DNA from: a virus
IMG/VR virus record: IMGVR_UViG_3300033148_005058
Location: 1 to 64,000 of that record
DNA: 64,000 bases
Direction: 5' to 3' (one strand)
Position numbers and translations under genes: made by a program. The notes under the pieces are model-generated. The model made no database searches, was not told where the DNA came from, and saw nothing but the letters and a program-made list of their open reading frames with translations. This document shows, piece by piece, positions 41,223 through 48,123 of the stretch (positions are counted from its first letter, which is position 1; each line of letters begins with the position of its first letter).

Positions 41223-41459
41223 TTATTCTAAAAGCGCCTCCCTTATTTCGTCTCTGTTGACTTTGGCAAAGTCGATACTCTCTCCGAGTACTCGGTCAAG
41301 CATGGCTACAAACTGCTCTAGCCAGCCCTCCCATTCGATGGTGCTTCGCCAGACTATACCTTTCCCCTCATTATAGGTGCTTTCATCATTTGACAACCAA
41401 AGGAATGTGCACCATGTATCCCAGTTTGTCCAACCGTTGTATGTTTCATCTGTTGACAT
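41223..41459 (-). CDS. DUF7249-like small protein
   Basis: A 78-residue protein starting MSTDETYNGWTNWDTWCTFLW. The YNGWTNWxTWxxxLW signature is common in a widespread family of small phage and plasmid proteins of unknown role (I believe DUF7249). AAAGGAGCATT precedes the ATG, which lies in the recurrent ATTATGTCAA element. Confidence 0.65.
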   Translation of the reverse strand: MSTDETYNGWTNWDTWCTFLWLSNDESTYNEGKGIVWRSTIEWEGWLEQFVAMLDRVLGESIDFAKVNRDEIREALLE

Positions 41460-41468
41460 AATGCTCCT

Positions 41469-41702
41469 TTACTCTGTAGCTATAGGTGTTACTTGTGCAT
41501 TACACTTAAGGCTATATGCGGCACGTGCGGCCACCTCGGTGACAGTATAGCCCAGTTGAGTAATGCCATACTTTGGGGCAAGATTCTGCAGCCAATTCTT
41601 GGCCCAGGCTATAACAAAGTCCTTTTGTGCCGCCGGTCGATCAATGAGGAACTGCCACTTGTGGCGGTTCGACTTCCTATAGTATGCTGTTATTACACGC
41701 AT
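41469..41702 (-). CDS. hypothetical small protein
   Basis: A 77-residue protein (MRVITAYYRKSNRHKWQFLI). ATG 41702 is preferred over 41732, which lies inside the upstream gene. AAGGGGC precedes it. Alpha/beta pattern, no family recognised. Confidence 0.5.
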   Translation of the reverse strand: MRVITAYYRKSNRHKWQFLIDRPAAQKDFVIAWAKNWLQNLAPKYGITQLGYTVTEVAARAAYSLKCNAQVTPIATE

Positions 41703-41703
41703 G

Positions 41704-41922
41704 TTACATGCCCCTTCGACTGTAGGGAACACCCTCCGTAATACGGCGGTGCATTCCCTCCTTAAACTGTTTAAGGATAGCTGCGCCGGTGCAAGAATAC
41801 CAGCAGGTTAAACCGCTAGGGAAGGTTTGCTCTGGGTGTGCTTTGGCATATTTTACACCGGCGATATACTTTTGCAGCGACACCTTGCGACCTTCTGACA
41901 AGGTGACATAACGACTTGACAT
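41704..41922 (-). CDS. hypothetical small protein
   Basis: A 72-residue protein starting MSSRYVTLSEGRKVSLQKYI at the ATTATGTCAA element with AAAGGAGT before it. Basic, contains one CWYSC Cys pair. Its last codons overlap the region that starts the next gene. No family recognised. Confidence 0.55.
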   Translation of the reverse strand: MSSRYVTLSEGRKVSLQKYIAGVKYAKAHPEQTFPSGLTCWYSCTGAAILKQFKEGMHRRITEGVPYSRRGM

Positions 41923-41931
41923 AATACTCCT

Positions 41932-42112
41932 TTATTTTTGGGCACTCGGTAGCTTTGCCATGGAGGGTACCAGCCCATCCATGACTGCGATAGCGCTTAT
42001 ATTCTCGGCACTTTGGGCACTATTCTTCTCCATCCAATACCTGCAACAGTTTTGTGCCGCAAGTATGGCACCGTCCACAATGTCTTATATGCTTGCCACT
42101 AGAATCAAGCAT
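41932..42112 (-). pseudogene. small ORF with apparent 1-base frameshift
   Basis: ATG 42112 (GGGAGTACCATT before it) opens MLDSSGKHI, then runs into TAG at 42020. From about 42085 the other frame is strongly protein-like (VDGAILAAQ .. YWMEKNSAQSAENISAIAVMDGL) and ends at TAA 41932, four bases from the next ribosome site. Removing one A from ATAAGACATT joins both into a single protein of about 58 residues. A short GTG start (42078) is the alternative. Confidence 0.45.
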
Positions 42113-42419
42113 AATGGTACTCCCTTGTATCTGTTGGTGGCCCTATGTGGACCGTTACCCAAGTCTCCACTAAGAATGTATCTTCGCAGTCGTCATACTT
42201 TTGCCGTTTGAGAAAAGCCCAGCCGATAGGACGGGCAATAGCGCCTTCGTCAATATAGACTTTGCCGATACACCGTCCGTATTCGCCCAAAAAGGACGCA
42301 TAGACTTCACCTAGAGTATAGCAGTTACTCTTGAAAGGATCATCACCCCCATAACGATACCCTTCTGTTCTGTTGACATAATCTACTTGAACCCATAGTG
42401 CCGCATCCTGCCCTTCCAT
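42105..42419 (-). CDS. conserved small phage protein
   Basis: A 104-residue protein. ATG 42419 follows GGAGAAGGTACA and is preferred over 42455. It has Trp- and Tyr-rich strands (YRYGGDDPF, IGWAFLKRQKYDDCED) and ends in a VETWVTVH strand. No named family recognised. Confidence 0.55.
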   Translation of the reverse strand: MEGQDAALWVQVDYVNRTEGYRYGGDDPFKSNCYTLGEVYASFLGEYGRCIGKVYIDEGAIARPIGWAFLKRQKYDDCEDTFLVETWVTVHIGPPTDTREYHYA

Positions 42420-42456
42420 TGTACCTTCTCCTTTATATTGACATAATCTCCACATG

Positions 42457-42484
42457 CTTGGCTATAATTCCCATTATAGCCAAG
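42457..42484. terminator. hairpin, 12-bp perfect stem
   Basis: CTTGGCTATAAT / ATTATAGCCAAG with a TCCC loop fills the gap between two leftward genes. No T run. Same kind of punctuation as at 40871 and 44550. Confidence 0.5.
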
Positions 42485-42493
42485 GTCTGAAGA

Positions 42494-42754
42494 CTATGAC
42501 TGCTTAAACTTCTCAAACATATCAAGTTGGCCCTCAAGAAACGCAGCTATTTCACGCGCGGATACTCTGTACCATCTAGGCCAGTAAAAGTCTTCAGCTC
42601 CGTGCTCACTGGCAATTTCTCGCAAAGCATAGCCGCCATAACAAGAGACGAAGTCTAAGTTAATATGGCCCACCGCGTAAGATTCTGAAGGGCGGCCTAG
42701 TGCCTCGTTCAGATTGGCCGTCAACTTTCGCAGATATGCTCTCGTGATTCTCAT
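42494..42754 (-). CDS. conserved small protein
   Basis: An 86-residue protein (LTANLNEALGRPSESYAVG, FVSCYGGYALREIASEHG). The NEALGRP..Y..G.....YGGY.L pattern is one I associate with small accessory phage proteins, role unknown. GGGGAGAAGGTATC precedes the ATG. It is the first gene left of the candidate origin. Confidence 0.55.
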   Translation of the reverse strand: MRITRAYLRKLTANLNEALGRPSESYAVGHINLDFVSCYGGYALREIASEHGAEDFYWPRWYRVSAREIAAFLEGQLDMFEKFKQS

Positions 42755-43670
42755 GATACCTTCTCCCCTCTGTATTTGTATGCTTAACTCTGATTATAGA
42801 CTACCATAGAATAGCGATTAGCACATCGGCATTTTGGCCTATTCTGGTCTAGGCATTTTGGCCTATATCCTACTAGGCATATATACTTAGACTTCTGGAT
42901 AATTATGTAAAGCCCCGACTTGGCTTTTTTTCGCAAAACTATCAAGACTAGCAAAACTGAACAGGCTATAACGCAGGGAAGGACCGGCAAAAGTGTAGAT
43001 TATTGCGTTATTTTGTGGCCTAACAGTGTAAAATAGGCTGTTGTACTGTGACACGTTATGTCAAGACGTTTTTCGCATAGTAAAACAGCGACAAACTGGT
43101 GGACAGGCGATATAATAAGGTAAAACGGGCTAGGTGTAATTTTATTTCATTATTTGATTATTTTATTTCTAGAATATAGAAACGAGCGAAACTGGAGTTT
43201 GGCGGATTTTTGCTCCTTCGCCAATAATCGGTCAAGTTGGGCACATACGCGCTGGGATGTGCTCTATATTCTAAGAATAAAATAATAAAATAATCAAATA
43301 TATTTATATATACAAGGTTCCTTTCTTGTCTTCGTGCCTTCGTTTGCTGTTTTCTCGACGATAAAAACAGCCCGATATTTGATTATTTGATTTTCTTGCA
43401 ATTGTTGACTATGTTCGTCAACAATACAAAGACTATATACATAAAATGCTATTCTTGAGTAACCTTGTCAACATTTGAAAAAAAATCAAATAATCACTTT
43501 GAACCCTATCTATACTTGTCATGACTATTCCATTGTTGTTGACTGCCAGCTATAACAAGGCTATTGCAGTTTATTGAACAAATAATTGTAACAATCGAAA
43601 AGTCGTTACAAAGCGGGCAGTTTACTTGACTACAACCGCCCGCTTATGCTTTGATTGTGGTATACTTTGA
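42755..43670. other. AT-rich non-coding region, candidate replication origin
   Basis: About 916 bases without a supportable gene. It contains long nested inverted repeats: 16 bp perfect (43152-43167 / 43284-43299) extended by CTAGAATATAG / CTATATTCTA, 15 bp perfect (43380-43394 / 43482-43496), and ATTGTTGAC / GTCAACAAT at 43401-43425. The core ATTTGATTATTT recurs four times in both orientations. A GC stem AAGCGGGC / GCCCGCTT lies at 43611-43645. Iteron-like repeats in an AT-rich gap suggest an origin. No clear DnaA box was seen. Confidence 0.55.
42825..42866 (-). promoter_or_regulatory. tandem operator-like sites, array 2 (two units, 24-bp spacing)
   Basis: ATCGGCATTTTGGCCTAT (42825) and CTAGGCATTTTGGCCTAT (42849) start 24 bases apart, 70-110 bases upstream of the leftward ATG at 42754. 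Between them and the gene, TGCTAATCGCTATTC and a TATAAT hexamer on the minus strand (about 42797-42792) suggest a promoter with a poor -35, possibly activator dependent. Confidence 0.55.
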
Positions 43671-43895
43671 CTAGAATGCTAGTGGCACACGTTGATAAAC
43701 TGACGTTACTTGAGGCACGTATCGCCGACATCCCCAAACTTCAAGGTATTCACCTTCCCCGACTTTGACAAATAAACTGCCGAAAGTGTCAAAGTCCTCA
43801 GACTTGACATAATTCTTCATAATATAGTCTATTTCTTGTGAATCCGTGACAAGAGCATACTCTGGCCCAAAGGTTGACGCTTTACGACTTGACAT
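43671..43895 (-). CDS. hypothetical small protein
   Basis: A 74-residue protein starting MSSRKAS at the ATTATGTCAA element with GGGAGTA before it. A second copy of the same 10-mer lies in frame inside the gene (43804). Beta-rich C-terminal half (SLFVKVGEGEYLEVWGCRRY). No family recognised. Confidence 0.55.
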   Translation of the reverse strand: MSSRKASTFGPEYALVTDSQEIDYIMKNYVKSEDFDTFGSLFVKVGEGEYLEVWGCRRYVPQVTSVYQRVPLAF

Positions 43896-43897
43896 AA

Positions 43898-44176
43898 TTA
43901 CTCCCTTTTGATACGTGCTATCCCTAGCGCGTCAAGTGAAGCATCACAAGACGCGCCGAGAAGGTGCTTCTCCGCTTGACGTAACGACTCATAAGCTTGC
44001 CCTAGATCGCGCTCTATGCTGGGATATGCGGTCATTATGGTACAGAGTGTCACTTCGAAGTCTTGGACAGCATCCAGCATGGCATATAATTTATGGTTTA
44101 CGTCGGACAATATGGGATTGTAAGGTATGCGGCTGTTAACTCCACGCGCCCAACGCAAAGCTTCCTCGGTTGACAT
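43898..44176 (-). CDS. helical hypothetical protein
   Basis: A 92-residue helical protein starting MSTEEALRWARG at the ATTATGTCAA element with AAGGGAGCATT before it. Amphipathic helices (YESLRQAEKHLLGASCDASL). No family recognised. Confidence 0.55.
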   Translation of the reverse strand: MSTEEALRWARGVNSRIPYNPILSDVNHKLYAMLDAVQDFEVTLCTIMTAYPSIERDLGQAYESLRQAEKHLLGASCDASLDALGIARIKRE

Positions 44177-44185
44177 AATGCTCCC

Positions 44186-44518
44186 TTATATTATGGTAAG
44201 ATAGCCTGTTTCCTCTAGTGTAGCCTTATCCTCTTCTGATAGCTCAACATCCTCTGTAACAGGCTCAACAATGATGGCATAGTTTGGCCCACCGTAGCCC
44301 TCTTTGGGTTCCAAGTCCAGCCTACCGTCACGTCTTATATGCCCACTAGCAGTGTAGCCATTGCGTTGTCGGTCGATGTCGAACGTTTGTTCTAGTATAT
44401 CTTGCTTATCCCATATCGCAAGATACTCTGCTTCACTTTTCGTTTTGCACAGTATAGACGAGTGTGGCATATATCCAGGCATCGACGTATGGCACACCCA
44501 AAGTCTCCGAGTTGACAT
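44186..44518 (-). CDS. hypothetical protein
   Basis: A 110-residue protein starting MSTRRLWVCHTSMPGYMPH at the ATTATGTCAA element with AAAGGAGCATT before it. Mixed alpha/beta with an acidic C-terminus (EDVELSEEDKATLEETG). No family recognised. Confidence 0.55.
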   Translation of the reverse strand: MSTRRLWVCHTSMPGYMPHSSILCKTKSEAEYLAIWDKQDILEQTFDIDRQRNGYTASGHIRRDGRLDLEPKEGYGGPNYAIIVEPVTEDVELSEEDKATLEETGYLTII

Positions 44519-44549
44519 AATGCTCCTTTACGGTTTATGTTTGTACCCT

Positions 44550-44593
44550 GGCCTAGCATGGTAAACTTTGGGACACGCTTACCATGCTAGGCC
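44550..44593. terminator. strong hairpin, 15-bp perfect stem
   Basis: GGCCTAGCATGGTAA / TTACCATGCTAGGCC with a 14-base loop, the longest perfect stem among the small leftward genes. No T run. It could stop or process transcripts, or bind a protein: it contains CTAGGCC, the half-site of the 24-bp-spaced elements. Confidence 0.55.
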
Positions 44594-44613
44594 AAAGGCG
44601 TAACTTGACATAA

Positions 44614-44799
44614 CTATATGTGCTTGCTGTCTGTCTGTTCGAGATACGGCTCTAGTAACTCTAGCACGCCGAAGAGTATTCTATGAAGGGCTCGTATTGC
44701 GTCAATGTCGGCAGGCTCCACGTCAGCCAGTTCCAATTCATGACGCGCCTTGTGAATAGCATAGCGTGCAGCAATTAGATGTTTTTCCTGTACTAACAC
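44614..44799 (-). CDS. small helical protein
   Basis: A 61-residue helical protein (LIAARYAIHKARHELELADV), starting at 44799 (GTG) behind GAAGGAGAATC. No family recognised. Similar in size and style to the 45025-45240 gene. Confidence 0.5.
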   Translation of the reverse strand: MLVQEKHLIAARYAIHKARHELELADVEPADIDAIRALHRILFGVLELLEPYLEQTDSKHI

Positions 44800-44820
44800 G
44801 ATTCTCCTTCTACAGTATGA

Positions 44821-44985
44821 CTATAACACGTCAAGTAGGTTGTTAATTGCCCATATCCGTATAGCTGCTTCAATTTTGTCGGCTCCCGTTGTAGCAAAGT
44901 CATACTCGAATGAATAGCGCTCCAAAGCGTCATATAGGACAATGCGCAAGGCCACTATCGTATGCCCAGCATATATTGTTGACAT
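44821..44985 (-). CDS. small helical protein (54 residues)
   Basis: A 54-residue frame, MSTIYAGHTIVALRIVLYD, starting at the ATTATGTCAA element with AAGGGAGCATT before it and ending in TAG. It is below usual length cut-offs but has the same start signal as its neighbours. No family recognised. Confidence 0.6.
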   Translation of the reverse strand: MSTIYAGHTIVALRIVLYDALERYSFEYDFATTGADKIEAAIRIWAINNLLDVL

Positions 44986-45024
44986 AATGCTCCCTTCGTG
45001 TTACGCTTCTTGTGCTAATTCCTC

Positions 45025-45240
45025 TTATGCCCAGCAAGGTTTATCTTTGCGCAAACGTGCACACTCTGCGTTAATCATTGCACCCATCGCCACATCAATG
45101 TCAACAAGCATTGCTTGCCATCTTTGCATAACAAGCGCTTCCGGTCCAGCATATTCACGTATGCTCCCCTGCAATTCCTGCTCCGCGTCTTGTAGTTTGC
45201 CCTGCGCACGTTGTAGGTAGTATAATTGCCCCGCCTTCAT
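45025..45240 (-). CDS. first gene of the leftward module, helical protein
   Basis: A 71-residue helical protein (LYYLQRAQGKLQDAEQELQG). GGGAGGAGAATC precedes the ATG. It is the first leftward gene after the divergent intergenic region that carries array 3 and two TTGACATAA elements. No family recognised. Confidence 0.55.
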   Translation of the reverse strand: MKAGQLYYLQRAQGKLQDAEQELQGSIREYAGPEALVMQRWQAMLVDIDVAMGAMINAECARLRKDKPCWA

Positions 45241-45674
45241 GATTCTCCTCCCGTTATGTCAAATAAGGTTTGTGTCCCAATTATGTCAACGTGCTAGGTC
45301 CGCACGATTGTTTGTTATTGCCTATGGCGACATCAGCATAGCACACGTTGTGTGTTTTCGTATCGGCCAAATGGCGTATTTGTGTCTAGGCAGTTTGGCC
45401 TATCCCTATCTAGGCATAATGGCCTATGACATTTGTTCTATTTACATAATGCTTCGCTTTGCAACTGGCTGCAATATAATGATATAGGCTAGCTGTAATT
45501 GTCTCGCAGGCTAGAAAACTGCAAAGTAAAGAAAGAAATAGTGGGTGGGCTCTGTAGATGATGTGGCCTTCCTATTTTAAACTCGCCCTACTTTTTGGTC
45601 GCATACATTTTTAGTAACGGTTTCGCCCACTGAGCCGAGTTTGCTACGGTTTACTGGAGCGCAAAAGGCCAACC
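45241..45674. other. divergent control region between leftward and rightward operons
   Basis: About 430 bases without a supportable gene. It holds, from left to right, two minus-strand TTGACATAA elements (45253-45262 and 45290-45299), the extended -10-like GTGCTATGCTGATGTCG on the minus strand (about 45352-45336), three operator-like units and an A-rich tract with GGGTGGGC around 45530-45550. It is the main transcription switch point of the window. Confidence 0.6.
45362..45427 (-). promoter_or_regulatory. tandem operator-like sites, array 3 (three units, 24-bp spacing)
   Basis: Three 18-bp units begin at 45362 (ATCGGCCAAATGGCGTAT), 45386 (CTAGGCAGTTTGGCCTAT) and 45410 (CTAGGCATAATGGCCTAT), each exactly 24 bases from the next. 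The first and second can also pair (GGCCAAA/TTTGGCC). They lie 120-190 bases upstream of the first leftward gene, with an extended -10-like element between. Confidence 0.6.
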
Positions 45675-45703
45675 TTGCGTTCTCTGAACAGATGTGCTAT
45701 ACT
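45675..45703 (+). promoter_or_regulatory. promoter of the terminase operon, TTGCGT-17-TATACT
   Basis: TTGCGT (45675-45680) and TATACT (45698-45703) are spaced by 17 bases. The expected start point, seven bases after the -10, is 45710, the A of the ATG of the small terminase. This predicts a leaderless transcript. No other good start or promoter is close. Confidence 0.55.
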
Positions 45704-45709
45704 GAGGGT

Positions 45710-46294
45710 ATGGAAATAGAAGTACTCGATGCCATAGATACAAAAGCGCTTCCCAGCGTTCTTGCTCAGCATGAGCTAGAGATTCGCGAGATGCTTTGCT
45801 CCGGTTGGACCCCAATTAGGGTACATCGTTTCCTCAAAGCGGTGCGCTCGGTTGAGGTGCCTCTACAGGACATCAGTGATTACCTCGGTAGCATCCCCAA
45901 GGCCGAACTTCTCGACTTTACAGCGCTACAGAAACGCTACAACCAGATCAACATCCAGGTAGATGCTATGGGTGAACTAGCCCGCTTACTTCGACTAACG
46001 TCCGACAGGCTAGGTGCTGCTTTGATGATAGAGGAGGCCAGCGGAACACGTCTGGCCTACGTAGATACCGTTACGGCAAGCTATTGGAAGATGCTGAGTG
46101 AGTATGTAGAGATACAGCAGTCAATAGGTGAGCTTCCTTCTACGAAGGGTAGCAACCCCCCTGTGCAACCTGGGGCTGCCGCTCAACTGCTTGGAGGGAA
46201 GCCTTTGCCTTCTTTGCGTTCTTTGTTGCTTGAGGTTAAGTATGGACCTGACAACCAAAGACCTCCAACTAATCCGAGAGGCTCTACTACGTAA
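45710..46294 (+). CDS. terS: terminase small subunit (probable)
   Basis: A 194-residue protein directly before and overlapping the large terminase. Residues 10-60 include a probable DNA-binding helical unit (HELEIREMLCSGWTPIRVHRFLKA). Residues 75-150 are coiled-coil helices suited to oligomerisation. ATG 45710 is chosen over TTG 45641 because the longer frame would run through the promoter. The protein would recognise the packaging site. The family call rests on place, size and layout. Confidence 0.65.
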   Translation: MEIEVLDAIDTKALPSVLAQHELEIREMLCSGWTPIRVHRFLKAVRSVEVPLQDISDYLGSIPKAELLDFTALQKRYNQINIQVDAMGELARLLRLTSDRLGAALMIEEASGTRLAYVDTVTASYWKMLSEYVEIQQSIGELPSTKGSNPPVQPGAAAQLLGGKPLPSLRSLLLEVKYGPDNQRPPTNPRGSTT

Positions 46295-48107
46295 CTTCTC
46301 CCTAACGGATCTGGAAAAGTCGGGGCGCTTAGACGATCCCCCTACTCAGGAGTTATGGAAACAGTTGGCAGAGATCGACCTTGAGTTCTTTGCTGGCTTC
46401 TACTTGCCCAATCACTTCGATTGCGCCCCCGCCCCTTTGCACAAAGAGACCTACCGAACTATGGAGCAGGCAATTAGTTCACCAGGCAAGATAAACAATG
46501 CCTTAGTATGGCCTAGAGGCTTTGGAAAGACTACTACTACAACGTTAGCGCTCCCCCTCTGGTGTATTTGCTTCAGAAAGCGCCGGTTTATCCCCATTAT
46601 ATCCGACTCACATACGCAGGCCAAGCAACAGTTGGCCACCATCAAAGACGAGATAGAACATAATGATCGTATCAAAGAGGATTTTGGAGAGCTTCAAGGG
46701 GCGAAGTGGCAAGAGGACGATATTACCACAGCTAACAGGGTGAAATTGATAGCCCTGGGTGCGCGTATGAAGATTCGAGGGCGCAAGTTTCTGCAGTACC
46801 GCCCCGACTTGATCATTGTAGACGACTCCGAGAACCTGGAAGGGGTACAATCCGCTACCAGAAGAGAAGCCCACCGCAAATGGTTCTGGCGCTCAGTTAT
46901 GAACGCCGGTTGGTCTGATACCAAAGTGTTTGTAGTGGGCAACTTTTTGCACTTCGATTGCTTGCTACAACATTTGGTAGACAACCCTATGTTCCACTCA
47001 CGTGTGTATCAGGCAGTACCAGCTTGGGCAGAGCGTGAGGACTTGTGGGAGCATTGGCGTGGGTTAGTTACTAACCTGACAGACAAAAACAAGGAGAAGA
47101 CTGCCTATGCCTACTTCTTGGCCCATAAAGAGGAGATGCTCAAAGGCGCGGTCTCCGCCTGGCCGGAGGCATTTAGTTACTACGACTTAATGCTCACGCG
47201 GGTAGCTGGGGGTGAAGCGGCATTTGCTACTGAGCTACAAAACGAGCCTGTAGACCCCAAGAGTAGGTTGTTCAAAAAGTGGGAGACTTTCCGCATGGAA
47301 TACCGGTCAGCTTCCGCTGGCCTGGCGGAGGGAATCTGGCTAATACCCTCGAATGGGCAGGTGGCAGTGCCACTTAGCGCTTGCACAATTTTCGGCTTCA
47401 CAGACCCTAGCATGGGCGGCTCAGTACAGTCAGATTACTCGGCTATTACACTAATTGCCAAGGCACCTACTAGGCAGATGTTTGCAATTGTTTCTGACAT
47501 CGAACGCAGACCACCAGATCGCCTGATCAATGCGCAGAATAAATGGGCCAAAGAGTATCCCATTGCCCGCTGGCGGATTGAGAAGAATGCTTTCCAGGCG
47601 CTTTTTGCTACAGAGTCCGCCCGCCGGTCGATGGAAGAGGGCGTTTACCTGCCTGTAGAGCCCTACAACCAGCTTTCTAACAAGCAAATGCGGATCAATT
47701 CTCTACAGCCCGATTTGGAGAACGGCTACTTGATGATCCTGGAGAATGGCCAGTCATTGCTCAAGAAAGAGCTTAGAGAGTGGCCCATGGGAGCCTATGA
47801 TGATGGCCTGGATTCCCTGGAAGGCTGCCGAACGCTTGCTAAGAGCTTTGAATCACAGATCTCGACGGAACTAATCCAGGCTAAAGCACATGAGTTTGCG
47901 CCCAATCAGGCACCTGGAGCAGATATACGCATTCCACTAGGTACAGATCCTTTTGCCAAGTATGATAAGATGGCCGATAAGACAATTTATGACTTGCAAG
48001 TAGCTGCTGCCAGGAAACAGGCAACAGCAGAAGGGAGGGACCCAGATGTAGCACAGGAGGAAATACCTGTACCGGTAGAGATATTTGTTCCGATGATGTT
48101 CGCATAA
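46242..48107 (+). CDS. terL: terminase large subunit
   Basis: A 621-residue packaging ATPase and nuclease. Walker A-type motif ALVWPRGFGKTTTT (about residue 90), Walker B PDLIIVDDSE (about residue 190) and, in the C-terminal nuclease, FGFTDPSMGG with the first catalytic Asp (about residue 388) are visible. ATG 46242 follows TTGAGGTTAAG. Upstream codons of the frame lie in the small-subunit gene. The overlap with that gene suggests coupled translation. The acidic set of the nuclease is otherwise not fully resolved by eye. Confidence 0.9.
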   Translation: MDLTTKDLQLIREALLRNFSLTDLEKSGRLDDPPTQELWKQLAEIDLEFFAGFYLPNHFDCAPAPLHKETYRTMEQAISSPGKINNALVWPRGFGKTTTTTLALPLWCICFRKRRFIPIISDSHTQAKQQLATIKDEIEHNDRIKEDFGELQGAKWQEDDITTANRVKLIALGARMKIRGRKFLQYRPDLIIVDDSENLEGVQSATRREAHRKWFWRSVMNAGWSDTKVFVVGNFLHFDCLLQHLVDNPMFHSRVYQAVPAWAEREDLWEHWRGLVTNLTDKNKEKTAYAYFLAHKEEMLKGAVSAWPEAFSYYDLMLTRVAGGEAAFATELQNEPVDPKSRLFKKWETFRMEYRSASAGLAEGIWLIPSNGQVAVPLSACTIFGFTDPSMGGSVQSDYSAITLIAKAPTRQMFAIVSDIERRPPDRLINAQNKWAKEYPIARWRIEKNAFQALFATESARRSMEEGVYLPVEPYNQLSNKQMRINSLQPDLENGYLMILENGQSLLKKELREWPMGAYDDGLDSLEGCRTLAKSFESQISTELIQAKAHEFAPNQAPGADIRIPLGTDPFAKYDKMADKTIYDLQVAAARKQATAEGRDPDVAQEEIPVPVEIFVPMMFA

Positions 48108-48123
48108 AGGGAGGGGGACCCCT

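Noticed and set aside
39332-42112. Stop-codon recoding (TAG as sense) in the accessory module
   Set aside because: TAG ends many clear genes (for example 1927, 8681, 17514, 40626, 42494, 44821), so a genome-wide change of code is excluded.
42784-42990. 68-residue minus-strand frame in the origin-like region
   Set aside because: It crosses the operator-like array, has no ribosome site, and its composition follows the repeats.
46128-46241. Longer start for the large terminase
   Set aside because: These codons overlap the small terminase gene and encode a Cys/Leu-rich stretch unlike any terminase. ATG 46242 has its own ribosome site.
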